11,921 nucleotides of DNA from Burkholderiales bacterium (GCA_005800795.1 SYEN01000512.1:1-11921); one strand, 5' to 3'; shown: positions 1-7,940, counted from the first letter of the stretch. Translations and numbers: made by a program. Notes: generated by a model not told the origin, from the sequence alone.

Positions 1-1
1 G

Positions 2-547
2 CGGCAGGCGCTGCCCGCGCTGGCGGCGCTCGCCGAAGGCATCGGCGATCCGTTGGTGCGCAATCGCGGCACTTTGGGCGGTTCGATGGCCAATGCCGAT
101 CCGGCCGCTGATTACCCGGCGGCAGTGTTGGGCCTGAACGCAACCGTCGTCACGCAAAAACGCACCATTGCGGCCGATGATTTTTTCGAGGGCGTGTTTG
201 AAACGGCATTGCTGCCCGGCGAGATCATCATCGCAGTACGATTTCCTCTGCCGCCACGTGCGGCCTATGCCAAGTACCGTCACCCCGCGTCGCGCTTTGC
301 GCTGGTGGGTGTGTTCGTTGCGCAAACGCCCGGTGGCGTGCGCGTGGCAGTAACCGGAGCGGCCTCTTCGGTGTTTCGTTTCACTGCTGCTGAAGCAGCC
401 CTCACGAAACGGTTTGACGCCACTGCGATGGATGGCATCACACTCAATGCCGAGGGCCTGAATTCGGACATTCATGCCAGCGCCGAATACCGCGCGCATG
501 CCGTGGTTGAGATGGCAAAGCGCGCCGTGGCCACGGCAGTGGCCTAG
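2..547 (+). CDS. FAD-binding (CoxM/CutM-type) subunit of a molybdenum hydroxylase, 5' end outside window
   Basis: The last 181 codons of a medium subunit of the xanthine dehydrogenase/CO dehydrogenase family; the reading frame is already open at base 2 and the start lies upstream. In this family the subunit binds FAD and passes electrons from the 2Fe-2S subunit to the acceptor. Visible at the left edge is the second FAD-binding loop, GDPLVRNRGTLGGSMANADP, followed by ADYPAA. The C-terminal CO_deh_flav_C-type region follows, with YAKYRHPASRFALVGV and VRVAVTGAASSVFR and then SDIHASAEYRAHAV near the end, all typical of the family. The first FAD loop (AGGQS type) must lie upstream. A TTG at 53 would fall inside the FAD loop and is not a credible start. 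The next gene encodes the molybdopterin subunit, so the two are probably partners. No 2Fe-2S subunit is visible in the window. Family assignment is secure; the substrate is unknown. Confidence 0.93.
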   Translation, partial: RQALPALAALAEGIGDPLVRNRGTLGGSMANADPAADYPAAVLGLNATVVTQKRTIAADDFFEGVFETALLPGEIIIAVRFPLPPRAAYAKYRHPASRFALVGVFVAQTPGGVRVAVTGAASSVFRFTAAEAALTKRFDATAMDGITLNAEGLNSDIHASAEYRAHAVVEMAKRAVATAVA

Positions 548-606
548 GCTTCGAAGCCGTGCCGCACCCGCGCAAAGCCACAGCATCGGCCAACCAATAA
601 ATTATC

Positions 607-624
607 AATAAAATCAATTACTTA
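607..624 (+). repeat. AT-rich start-site motif, copy A
   Basis: Core AATAAAATCAATTACTTA, ending 5 nt before the ATG at 630. The same core (consensus AATAAAATYARWTACTTA, 15 of 18 positions invariant across three copies) recurs at 7952-7969 and 9207-9224, each time at a gene start. It stands out against GC-rich surroundings. There is no Shine-Dalgarno sequence between it and the ATG. Its function is unknown; an operator, promoter or translation-initiation element is possible. Confidence 0.6.
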
Positions 625-629
625 CATAT

Positions 630-3014
630 ATGAACACTTCTGCTGAAAAGCCACGCAATCAACGGATAGGCCAACCGGTACGGCGCAAGGAAGACCTGCG
701 GCTCATCACCGGCAAGGGCCGCTTTAGTGACGACGTGAATTGGCCGAATCAGGCCTACGCGGTTTTTCTGCGCTCGCCGCACGCGCACGCACGCATCAGC
801 GCGATCGACACGCGTGCTGCACTCGCGATTCCCGGCGTGCTTGCCGTGCTTACCAGCAAGGAACTTTTGGCTGATGGCCTGAAGCCCCTGCCGCATGTCC
901 CTGACTCCGCCAACCCGCACGAACCTAACCTCGTGAGCCCGCCTGGCTTCAAGGAAATGATCGCGCCACATTACCCGCTGGCTGTCGACAAAGCGCGCTA
1001 CGTGGGCGAAGCAGTGGCCATCGTCATTGCCGAAAGTGTGAATCTTGCCAAGGACGCGACAGAAGCCGTCGAGGTTGATTACGACGTGTTGCCGTCCGTT
1101 ACAGCCACGCCAGCCGCCGCGCAACCCGGCGCCCCCAAACTATGGGATAGCCCGGATTCCAATATCAGCATCGATGCCGAAGTTGGCGATAAGGCCGCGA
1201 CCGAAGCCGCGTTCGCGCGCGCCCGGCACATTGCCCAATTTGAAACCCAGGTCAACCGCGTAACCGGCGTGCCGATGGAGCCGCGCGCGGCAGTGGCGCA
1301 ATACGACGCCGCAACGCACCGGTATACCCTGCACGCCGGCAGCGGCGGCGCGGTGCGCTTGAAAGAAGACCTGGCGAAAATACTCGATGTACCGGCTCAG
1401 GATGTGCGCGTGCTGATGGACGACATTGGCGGCAACTTCGGCACGCGCGGCATGATTTATCCGGAGTTCGGCGCGGTGACGTGGGCCGCACGCCGCGTGG
1501 GCCGGCCAGTGAAGTGGACGTGTGAACGCAGCGAAGCGTTTCTCTCTGACTATCAGGCACGCGATCTCGTGGTCACCGCGGAACTGGCACTCGATGGCGA
1601 AGGCAACTTTCTCGCCATGCGCGGCTCAAATTTGAGCAACGTCGGTTCGGTCCCCTCCAACTACGGGCAGCTCAAAAAAGGCGTGGAAATCATGACCAGC
1701 CTTTACCGCGTGCCGTGTGCGTATTTCAAGGCGCGCGGCGTGGTGAGCAACACCATGATCACCCGCCCCTATCGCAGTTCGGGCCGGCCCGAAGTGATGT
1801 ACATCATGGAGCGCCTGATCGACATCGCCGCGTTGGATTTCGGTTTCGACCGGCAGGCTTTGCGCCGCCGCAATTTGTTGAAGTCGCACGAACTGCCGTA
1901 TACCAACGCCTTCGGCATGGTATACGACAGCGGCGATTACCACGACGCCATGGAGAAAGCCTTCACGCTCGGCGACTGGGCGGGTTTTCCCAAACGCCGC
2001 GCCGAGGCCAAATCGCGCGGCAAACTGCGCGGCATCGGCACAGCCAATTACGTTGACACCGCCACCGGCGTGCCACGCGAACGCGCCGAGATTACCGTGC
2101 ACGACGATGGCCGCGTGGACGTGGTGCTCGGCATCGTCTCCAATGGCCAGGGACACGAGACCTCGTTCGCGCAATTGATCAACGAGTGGCTCGACGTGTC
2201 CATTGAAAAGGTGCGCCTCATCGTCGGCGACACCGACATCGTGCAAGTGGGCGGCGGCACACACTCCGGCCGCGGCCTGCGGCTGGGCAGCATCGTGATG
2301 TGGAATGCGTCGAACAAAATCATCGAAAAAGGCAAGCGCATCGCTGCACGTCTGATGGAATGCGACCCCAGCGTGGTGCAATACTCGCGGGGAATATTCA
2401 CTGCGCAGGGCGCGGAGCTATCCCGCTCGTTGACCGAAGTCGCCGCTGCCGCGCAACGCCTGCCCGACCTGCCCGAGGATTTGCGCGGCCCCCTCGCGGC
2501 ATTCAGCGACGAAACCATTCACATCCCGAGCTTCCCTTATGGCTGCCACGTAGTGGAAGTGGAAATCGACCCCGCGCTGGGCACACTGGAAATCGTAAAA
2601 TACTCAGCAGTCGACGACGTCGGCCTCGCAGTGAACCCGATGATCGTCCACGGCCAGGTGCACGGTGCCATCGCACAGGGTGTGGGTCAGGCGCTGTGGG
2701 AAAATATTCATTACGACCCGGCGAGCGGGCAACTCTTAAGCGGCTCATTCATGGATTACGCCATGCCGCGCGCGGATCAACTGCCGTCGTTTATGGCTGA
2801 ATTCACCGAGATACCCTGCACCACCCACCCCCTTGGCATCCGCCCCGGCGGCGAAGGCGGCACCACACCCGCGCTGGGCGTGATGATCAACGCAGTGGTG
2901 GATGCGCTGAGCGAGTTTGGCGTGAAGCACGTTGAGATGCCGGCCACGCCGGAGCGGATTTGGCGGGCTATGCAGGCATCGAAAAATTTGCCTGACGTAG
3001 CAGCTAACGCATAA
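630..3014 (+). CDS. Molybdopterin-binding (CoxL-type) large subunit of a molybdenum hydroxylase
   Basis: A 794-residue protein, the usual length for the catalytic large subunit of the xanthine dehydrogenase/aldehyde oxidase/CO dehydrogenase family. It would hold the Mo-molybdopterin cytosine dinucleotide cofactor and hydroxylate a small organic substrate with water-derived oxygen. The N-terminal Ald_Xan_dh a/b hammerhead domain (IGQPVRRKEDLRLITGKGRF, about 13-32) is followed by cofactor-binding segments: GGNFGTR (267-273), RPYRSSGRPE (379-388), GQGHE (506-510) and RPGGEGG (738-744). E742 is the expected catalytic glutamate. The active-site loop PYRSSGR lacks the cysteine of true CO dehydrogenase (AYRCSFR), so CO oxidation is unlikely. 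The ATG at 630 is the only start, because an in-frame TAA lies at 609. There is no Shine-Dalgarno, and an AT-rich motif sits directly upstream. It follows the FAD subunit by 82 nt and precedes a flavin monooxygenase by 10 nt. The substrate cannot be inferred. Confidence 0.93.
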   Translation: MNTSAEKPRNQRIGQPVRRKEDLRLITGKGRFSDDVNWPNQAYAVFLRSPHAHARISAIDTRAALAIPGVLAVLTSKELLADGLKPLPHVPDSANPHEPNLVSPPGFKEMIAPHYPLAVDKARYVGEAVAIVIAESVNLAKDATEAVEVDYDVLPSVTATPAAAQPGAPKLWDSPDSNISIDAEVGDKAATEAAFARARHIAQFETQVNRVTGVPMEPRAAVAQYDAATHRYTLHAGSGGAVRLKEDLAKILDVPAQDVRVLMDDIGGNFGTRGMIYPEFGAVTWAARRVGRPVKWTCERSEAFLSDYQARDLVVTAELALDGEGNFLAMRGSNLSNVGSVPSNYGQLKKGVEIMTSLYRVPCAYFKARGVVSNTMITRPYRSSGRPEVMYIMERLIDIAALDFGFDRQALRRRNLLKSHELPYTNAFGMVYDSGDYHDAMEKAFTLGDWAGFPKRRAEAKSRGKLRGIGTANYVDTATGVPRERAEITVHDDGRVDVVLGIVSNGQGHETSFAQLINEWLDVSIEKVRLIVGDTDIVQVGGGTHSGRGLRLGSIVMWNASNKIIEKGKRIAARLMECDPSVVQYSRGIFTAQGAELSRSLTEVAAAAQRLPDLPEDLRGPLAAFSDETIHIPSFPYGCHVVEVEIDPALGTLEIVKYSAVDDVGLAVNPMIVHGQVHGAIAQGVGQALWENIHYDPASGQLLSGSFMDYAMPRADQLPSFMAEFTEIPCTTHPLGIRPGGEGGTTPALGVMINAVVDALSEFGVKHVEMPATPERIWRAMQASKNLPDVAANA

Positions 3015-3018
3015 GGAG
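3013..3018 (+). promoter_or_regulatory. Strong Shine-Dalgarno overlapping the upstream stop codon
   Basis: AAGGAG ends 6 nt before the ATG at 3025 and overlaps the TAA stop of the molybdopterin subunit. This fixes the monooxygenase start and implies cotranslation with the preceding gene. It contrasts with the genes in this window that carry the AT-rich motif and have no such site. Confidence 0.8.
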
Positions 3019-3024
3019 CGAAGC

Positions 3025-4812
3025 ATGGGCACCGCAGATGCCGCTGTGCTGGAGACATCCGCCACGCAGGCTGACCAGACACTGGCGAAACAATGGCTTG
3101 ACCAATTTGAATCTGCACTGCAAAGCGGCCATCAAGCCACGCTAGCGGCGCTGTTCTTGCAAGACGGACACTGGCGCGATATGTACGCATTTACCTGGAC
3201 GCTTACACCGTGCCAGGGATCAGATGCCATTGCAACCCTGCTGCTGGGCAGGCAGACGGAAACCCAGGCATGTGGTTTTGCCGTGGCGCGCGATCGTACC
3301 CCGCCTCGCCGGGTCACCCGTACTGCGCTCGATCTCATTGAAGCCTTTTTTCAGTTCGAGACCAAAATCGGGCGCTGCTACGGCGTGTTGCGGCTGCTGG
3401 CCAAAGAACCCGGCAAGGCGTTTCAGCTCATGACCAGCCTGCATGAGCTCAAGGGCCATGAAGAAAAAGTCGGCAAACGCCGCCGCACCGGCGAAGCGTA
3501 TTCGCGCAACTTCGGCGGCGTCAACTGGAAGGAGCAGCGCGCAGCCACGCAAACGTATACCGATCGCGAACCCACCGTGCTGGTGGTAGGCGGCGGACAG
3601 GCGGGATTGTCCCTGGCCGCGCGGCTCACGCACCTGGCGGTGGATACGCTGGTGATCGACAGGCTGCCGCGCGTGGGAGATTGCTGGCGTACGAGGTATC
3701 ACTCGCTGGCGCTGCACAACCCGACGGACTACAACCATCTGCCGTACATGCCGTTTCCGCTGAACTGGCCGGTATATCTGTCAAAAGACATGGTAGCCGA
3801 CTGGTTTGAAGCTTACGCATGGGCGCAGGAAGTTAATTTTTGGACCAGCACGGAACTGGCGAGCGGTCGATACGACGAAGCCGCAGGCCGCTGGAACGCC
3901 GTAGTGCGCAATACCACCACCGGCGAAAAACGTACGCTGCACCCGAAGCATCTGGTGTTCGCCAATGGGCTGGTGGGTTTTCCCCACATCCCCGATCTGC
4001 CGGGCATCCAGACCTTCAAAGGCGAGGTGATACACACCACTGCGTTCACCAACGGTGCGAACTGGAGCGGCAAAAAGGCATTGGTGTTGGGCACAGGAAC
4101 GAGCGCGCACGACGTGGCGCAGGAACTGCACAGCTATGGCGCCGACACCACCCTCATCCAGCGCGGTGCGACCATGGTGTTAAGCATCGATCCCAGCGCA
4201 AAACTGACGTATGGCGTGTACCAGGACGTGCCGCTGGACGACGGCGACATGCTGGCCATGACCAGCACCCTGCCCGTGCTGACACGCACACTGCAACTCA
4301 TCACCCAACGCATGGCCGAACTCGATCGCAAGATGATCGACGGCCTCACGGCACGCGGATTCAAGTGGCACGACGGCGACGATCACGCCGGTCACAACAT
4401 GATGATCCGCAAACGCTACGGTGGCTACTACCTCGATACCGGTTGCGCTGACCTCATTATCAACGGTGAAATCGGCTTGCTGCAATATGAAAACGTCGAA
4501 CGGTTTGCCGAAGGTGGTGCGTTGCTCAGGGATGGCACGGTAAAACCGGCAGACCTGATCGTGCTGGCCACCGGCTTTGCCAGTCAGGAAGTGCTGGTCG
4601 GCAAGCTGCTGGGCGAAGACATTGCCAGGAAAGTCGGTCCGATCTGGGGCGTAGCACCTGACGGTGAAATGAGCAATATGTGGAAGCGCACCGCGCAGGA
4701 AGGGCTGTGGTTCGTCGGCGGCAGCTTCGCCAACTGCCGGATATTTTCACGGTACGTCGCGTTGCAAATCAAGGCGGTGGAGGAAGGATTGCTGGCGAAG
4801 CGCGCCGGGTAA
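3025..4812 (+). CDS. NTF2-like/flavin-containing monooxygenase fusion protein
   Basis: A 595-residue two-part protein. Residues about 20-150 resemble an NTF2/SnoaL-like alpha+beta domain (AKQWLDQFESALQSG, then DGHWRD and TWTLTPCQG). From about 180 onward it is a group B flavin monooxygenase. The FAD Rossmann motif VVGGGQAG is at 187-194, followed by DRLPRVGDCWRTRYHSLALH. The flavin monooxygenase fingerprint FKGEVIHTTAF is at 331-341, the NADPH-binding motif VLGTGTSAHD at 354-363, and the ATGF motif at 515-518. Such enzymes oxygenate carbonyl, N- or S-containing substrates using NADPH and O2; this architecture and length (about 600 aa) are known in proteobacteria and fungi. It has no signal peptide, so it should be cytoplasmic. 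It follows the CoxL-type gene by 10 nt and has a clear AAGGAG, so it is likely in the same transcript and perhaps the same pathway. The substrate is unknown. Confidence 0.9.
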   Translation: MGTADAAVLETSATQADQTLAKQWLDQFESALQSGHQATLAALFLQDGHWRDMYAFTWTLTPCQGSDAIATLLLGRQTETQACGFAVARDRTPPRRVTRTALDLIEAFFQFETKIGRCYGVLRLLAKEPGKAFQLMTSLHELKGHEEKVGKRRRTGEAYSRNFGGVNWKEQRAATQTYTDREPTVLVVGGGQAGLSLAARLTHLAVDTLVIDRLPRVGDCWRTRYHSLALHNPTDYNHLPYMPFPLNWPVYLSKDMVADWFEAYAWAQEVNFWTSTELASGRYDEAAGRWNAVVRNTTTGEKRTLHPKHLVFANGLVGFPHIPDLPGIQTFKGEVIHTTAFTNGANWSGKKALVLGTGTSAHDVAQELHSYGADTTLIQRGATMVLSIDPSAKLTYGVYQDVPLDDGDMLAMTSTLPVLTRTLQLITQRMAELDRKMIDGLTARGFKWHDGDDHAGHNMMIRKRYGGYYLDTGCADLIINGEIGLLQYENVERFAEGGALLRDGTVKPADLIVLATGFASQEVLVGKLLGEDIARKVGPIWGVAPDGEMSNMWKRTAQEGLWFVGGSFANCRIFSRYVALQIKAVEEGLLAKRAG

Positions 4813-4856
4813 TCCCCCGCAGACACTCAATGCCCCTTATCCCCTGCGCCGCGCTA

Positions 4857-4885
4857 TTGACCGTAGACACCCGCGACGCTACAGT
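4857..4885 (+). promoter_or_regulatory. Candidate sigma70 promoter ahead of the class V aminotransferase gene
   Basis: TTGACC (4857-4862), a 17-bp spacer, then TACAGT (4880-4885). The -35 matches 5 of 6 and the -10 matches 4 of 6 consensus positions, with optimal spacing. Transcription would begin near 4892, giving a leader of roughly 40 nt before the ATG at 4931. It lies in the 118-nt gap after the monooxygenase gene, where a new transcription unit would be expected. Confidence 0.5.
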
Positions 4886-4930
4886 CTTGACCAATGGCGC
4901 CTGAAACTTCCCTACCCGGACAGATGCTGA

Positions 4931-6307
4931 ATGGCTCGCCCCATGAGTCCTGATCAGGCCGCCTTCTTCGCCCGCGAAGCGCCTTTTTTCCAGGCCTTTG
5001 CCCAACAGTTTTCGCTGGACCCTAAGGTCGTCTATCTGATGGCCGGGCAAAAAGGCTCCATCCCCAATAGCGTGCGCCAGCGTTACCGCGAAGGGCTGGA
5101 TCAGATCGCCCGTGATCCGTTTCCCGTGCATCTGGAACCCACGGCAGACACGCGCGCGCGCATTGCCCGCGGTTACGGGGCCAGAGTCGATGAAATTGCC
5201 ATTTCGCGCAATACCACCGATGCGCTGTCGCAGATTTTGATGGGCATCGAATGGCAACGTGGCGATGAAATACTGGTCTCACCAATGGAACATCCCGCCG
5301 CGCTCGCCACGGTGCTGCGACTGTCCGCGCGCTTCGGCGTCAAGATCGTACAGTGGGGCGTGCCAGTACATCGCACTGCGACCGCCGATGACGTGGTTGA
5401 AGCGATACGCAAACGCATCAACCCCGGCATAACCCGTGTCGTCTTTTTTTCCAGCCCCTTATGGCCCAACGGCCAGCGCATGCCCGAGCTGCGTATCGCC
5501 AAGCTGGCACAGGAAGCGGGTGCGATTTCCGTGGCGGACGGCGCACACTACGGCGGCATGATCGATCCCAGGCTCAACGAAACCGGCGTCGATTTCTGGG
5601 CCATCGCAGGGCACAAGTGGCAATGCGGGCCGGGGGGCACAGGCATACTCTATGCGCGCAATCACCCGAACGCCGCCAACTCTACACCGCTGCCGCGCTT
5701 TCACCTCATCCGCACCTCTGCCCGCGATATTCCGTTTGATGGCAGCCGGCCCGAAGGTTTCGACATCGGCGCGGCGCTGAGCAAATATGGCTTTCCCGAA
5801 TCCGCCGACTGGCGCGCGCTGGGCGATGTGTGCGCGCTATGGGACGACATCGGCCGCGCGCGCATACAGGCGTGGACCATCAATCTGGCGGATTACCTGC
5901 GTGAGCGCATCGTGGCCACGTTTGGCGACGATGCCTTGTTGCAACCCATCGCAGACCCGGCGCTGAAATCGGCCATCGTCGCCTTCAATCCGTTCCCGGA
6001 CGATAAACGCCGCCACGACGCCGAATTCAATCTGACCTTTCGCCGGCGGCTGTTGGCCGAATACGGCATTCGCATTTCCGGCGGCGGCGTCGGCCCCGAT
6101 GGGCTCACCCGCGCGCCCGACCCGCAGGCCGCAAATTTTCCTCAAGGCACGATACCCAACCACGATCCGCAAACGCTGGCACCAGCGCCTTTCGGTTATG
6201 TCATGCGTGCCAACGCCTGCGTATGGAACTCCGTCGCGCACATGGATCAATTGATCGTAGCCGCCGGGGAACTTGCTCGAAAGATGACCACACAAGCCTC
6301 ACCATGA
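4931..6307 (+). CDS. Class V aminotransferase-fold PLP enzyme (isopenicillin N epimerase-like)
   Basis: A 458-residue fold-type I PLP enzyme of the aminotransferase class V group that includes CefD-like epimerases, cysteine desulfurases and kynureninase relatives. Visible features are the cofactor-phosphate region SRNTTDALSQ (92-101), EHPAAL (120-125), the pyridine-nitrogen Asp in ADGAHYGG (D203, with H206), and the Schiff-base lysine K229 in AGHKWQCGPGGTG. The C-terminal small domain contains RISGGGVGPDG and ends with an SVAHMDQL segment. No signal peptide is present, so it should be cytoplasmic. The reaction could be transamination, epimerisation, desulfuration or lyase chemistry; sequence alone does not decide. 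The ATG at 4931 is taken as start; an in-frame ATG at 4946 is possible, and neither has a strong Shine-Dalgarno. Its TGA overlaps the ATG of the next gene, so the two products are probably made together. Confidence 0.88.
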   Translation: MARPMSPDQAAFFAREAPFFQAFAQQFSLDPKVVYLMAGQKGSIPNSVRQRYREGLDQIARDPFPVHLEPTADTRARIARGYGARVDEIAISRNTTDALSQILMGIEWQRGDEILVSPMEHPAALATVLRLSARFGVKIVQWGVPVHRTATADDVVEAIRKRINPGITRVVFFSSPLWPNGQRMPELRIAKLAQEAGAISVADGAHYGGMIDPRLNETGVDFWAIAGHKWQCGPGGTGILYARNHPNAANSTPLPRFHLIRTSARDIPFDGSRPEGFDIGAALSKYGFPESADWRALGDVCALWDDIGRARIQAWTINLADYLRERIVATFGDDALLQPIADPALKSAIVAFNPFPDDKRRHDAEFNLTFRRRLLAEYGIRISGGGVGPDGLTRAPDPQAANFPQGTIPNHDPQTLAPAPFGYVMRANACVWNSVAHMDQLIVAAGELARKMTTQASP

Positions 6308-7098
6308 AGACAGCTACTCTCCGCCCGTTAATCGGTGTTTCCGCCAACGCCATGGAAGCCGTTCAGCGGCGAAACCGTGTGCACGCCACCGGCGAGCGCA
6401 ATATTCATGCGCTGATGAAAATGGTGGATTGCATCCCGGTATTGTTGCCGCCGATGGGTACGGCACTCGACGTGGCCGATCTGGTATCCCGCATGGATGG
6501 ATTCGTGCTGACCGGTGGCCGGGCAAATGTTGAGCCGCATCATTACGACGGCCCGGCATTCCCACCCGACGAATTTATTGATCCGGGCCGTGACGCGCTG
6601 GTGTTGCCACTGGTGCGTGCATGCATTGCCGAACGCGTGCCGGTATTCGGCATCTGCCGCGGTATTCAGGAAATCAATGTTGCGCTGGGCGGTTCATTGC
6701 ATTACCGCATTCATCAGCTCGACGGCAAGAACGATCACCGCAGGCCACAGCGTGAAGACGTCACGCACGAAGAAGTTTTCCGTCCCAATCATCTGGTTAA
6801 GTTCACGGCCGGTGGGCTGTTTCAGTCCCTGACGGGCTGTAATGAAATGATGGTCAACTCATTGCACGGGCAGGGCGTGGATCGTCTGGGCAAGGGGCTG
6901 ATCGTGGAAGCCGTGTCACCCGATGGCGTAGTCGAGGGCCTGCGGTATCACGACGATACCCAGTTTGTGGTGGGCGTGCAGTGGCATGCGGAATGGCGGC
7001 CCGACGAACATGCGCTATCCAGTGCGCTCTACAACGCTTTTGGGAAAGCGGCCGGCGCGCGGGCGGCGCGGCGCACGACGGGATTCGCTGCGGCTTAA
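6304..7098 (+). CDS. Gamma-glutamyl-GABA hydrolase-like (PuuD/peptidase C26) class I amidotransferase-fold enzyme
   Basis: A 264-residue single-domain class I glutamine-amidotransferase-fold protein of the peptidase C26 family, whose members hydrolyse gamma-glutamyl amides such as gamma-glutamyl-GABA in putrescine breakdown. The nucleophile C118 sits in VFGICRGIQEINVALGG, and the remaining catalytic pair is H228 and E230 in GVQWHAEW. Also typical are the start RPLIGVSANAM, LTGGRANVEPHHYDG (69-83) and NSLHGQGVDRLG (185-196). The ATG at 6304 overlaps the previous gene's TGA (ATGA), and PLIGVS begins about where family members begin. A longer in-frame start at 6223 would add 27 residues encoded inside the previous gene and is not favoured. 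No gamma-glutamylpolyamine synthetase or other Puu genes are nearby, so the natural substrate may not be gamma-glutamyl-GABA. Confidence 0.9.
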   Translation: MKTATLRPLIGVSANAMEAVQRRNRVHATGERNIHALMKMVDCIPVLLPPMGTALDVADLVSRMDGFVLTGGRANVEPHHYDGPAFPPDEFIDPGRDALVLPLVRACIAERVPVFGICRGIQEINVALGGSLHYRIHQLDGKNDHRRPQREDVTHEEVFRPNHLVKFTAGGLFQSLTGCNEMMVNSLHGQGVDRLGKGLIVEAVSPDGVVEGLRYHDDTQFVVGVQWHAEWRPDEHALSSALYNAFGKAAGARAARRTTGFAAA

Positions 7099-7136
7099 GT
7101 ATCGACAGGACGACTTCCAATCTGACCAATCGCTGC

Positions 7137-7140
7137 GAGG
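7137..7140 (+). promoter_or_regulatory. Shine-Dalgarno for the ParA-family gene
   Basis: GAGG ends 6 nt before the ATG at 7147 and supports that start over the out-of-frame ATG at 7142. It is the only recognisable signal in the 48-nt gap after the hydrolase gene; no terminator or convincing promoter is visible there. Confidence 0.55.
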
Positions 7141-7146
7141 TATGGC

Positions 7147-7923
7147 ATGAAACGCGTGGTATTCAACCAGAAGGGCGGCGTGGGCAAGAGCACCATCACC
7201 TGCAACCTTGCCGCGGTGGCCGCAGCCGCCGGCCGCCGCACGCTGGTGATTGACCTGGATCCGCAGGGCAACTCCACACGCTATTTGCTCGGCGACGCCA
7301 CCGACAAGCTCGAGAACACCGGCAGTGCGTTTTTCGATCAGATGCTGAGCATGAAACTGTGGCCCAAACCCACCGAGGACTTCATTGCCGCCACGCGCTT
7401 CAAAAATCTTTCAGTGCTACCGGCCGACAGCGGCCTCGAAGAATTGCAGGGCAAGCTCGAAGCACGCTACAAGATTTACAAGCTCAAGGAAATACTCAGC
7501 GCGCTGGAAGGCTACGATGAAATCTGGATCGACACGCCGCCCGCACTGCACTTCTATACACGCTCCGCGCTGATTGCTGCCGATAGTTGTTTGATTCCAT
7601 TTGATTGCGACGACTTTGCGCGCCGCGCGCTCTACGCACTGCTCGACAACGTCGCCGAGATACGCACCGACCACAACAACGCCTTGCGGGTCGAAGGCAT
7701 TATCGTCAATCAGTTTCAGCCGCGCGCCAACCTGCCACTGAAAATCGTGCAGGAGCTGCGGGACGAGGGACTGCCGGTGCTGAAGACGCTGCTGTCGGCT
7801 TCGGTGCGCATCAAGGAGTCACACCAGAAGGCCACGCCAATGATTCACTTTGATCGCGGCCATAAGTTGTCGCAGGAATTCACTGCGTTATACAAGGAAC
7901 TGACTGGCACAAAACGCAAGTAA
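7147..7923 (+). CDS. Orphan ParA/Soj-family ATPase
   Basis: A 258-residue MinD/ParA-type deviant Walker ATPase. The P-loop KGGVGKST is at 9-16, with the signature lysine K9 as well as K14. The A' motif VIDLDPQGNS is at 34-43 and the Walker B region WIDTPPAL at 127-134, followed by PFDCDDFARRAL and a C-terminal NQFQPRANL segment. Such ATPases dimerise with ATP and bind DNA nonspecifically to position plasmids, chromosomes or protein cargo. No helix-turn-helix N-terminal extension is present, and no parB-like gene or obvious parS-type repeats lie beside it. It is therefore not a complete partition locus in this window; it may be a chromosomal housekeeping paralogue of unknown cargo. It starts 48 nt after the hydrolase gene behind a GAGG site. 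An 18-bp palindrome begins at the last base of its stop codon. Confidence 0.9.
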   Translation: MKRVVFNQKGGVGKSTITCNLAAVAAAAGRRTLVIDLDPQGNSTRYLLGDATDKLENTGSAFFDQMLSMKLWPKPTEDFIAATRFKNLSVLPADSGLEELQGKLEARYKIYKLKEILSALEGYDEIWIDTPPALHFYTRSALIAADSCLIPFDCDDFARRALYALLDNVAEIRTDHNNALRVEGIIVNQFQPRANLPLKIVQELRDEGLPVLKTLLSASVRIKESHQKATPMIHFDRGHKLSQEFTALYKELTGTKRK

Positions 7924-7940
7924 TGCCTTTTAAAAGGCAT
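7923..7940. promoter_or_regulatory. Perfect 18-bp palindrome between the ParA and first Bug genes
   Basis: ATGCCTTTTAAAAGGCAT is a perfect inverted repeat centred at 7931/7932, beginning at the last base of the ParA stop codon. It is followed by seven A residues on the + strand, not T, so it does not look like a rho-independent terminator for either strand. Its symmetry and its location 28 nt before the receptor start fit a dimeric repressor or activator operator, or an RNA hairpin with a TTAA loop. No regulator gene is visible in the window. Confidence 0.55.

Noticed and set aside
547..558. GGCTTCGAAGCC palindrome at the end of the FAD subunit gene
   Set aside because: Short, with no T-run, and such 12-bp symmetry is not rare in GC-rich DNA; not enough to call a terminator or operator.
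1626..2381. Long antisense open frame (251 codons) within the large Mo-hydroxylase gene
   Set aside because: A histidine- and alanine-rich translation without recognisable domains, typical of the mirror frame of GC-rich coding sequence; the sense strand is strongly conserved in type.
4887..4892. Second TTGACC as an alternative -35 before the PLP-enzyme gene
   Set aside because: No acceptable -10 lies 16-18 nt downstream; the sequence there is CCTACCCGGA.
6223..6303. Longer in-frame start for the gamma-glutamyl hydrolase
   Set aside because: It lies inside the preceding PLP-enzyme gene and adds low-complexity basic sequence; the ATG at 6304 with an ATGA overlap fits the family start.
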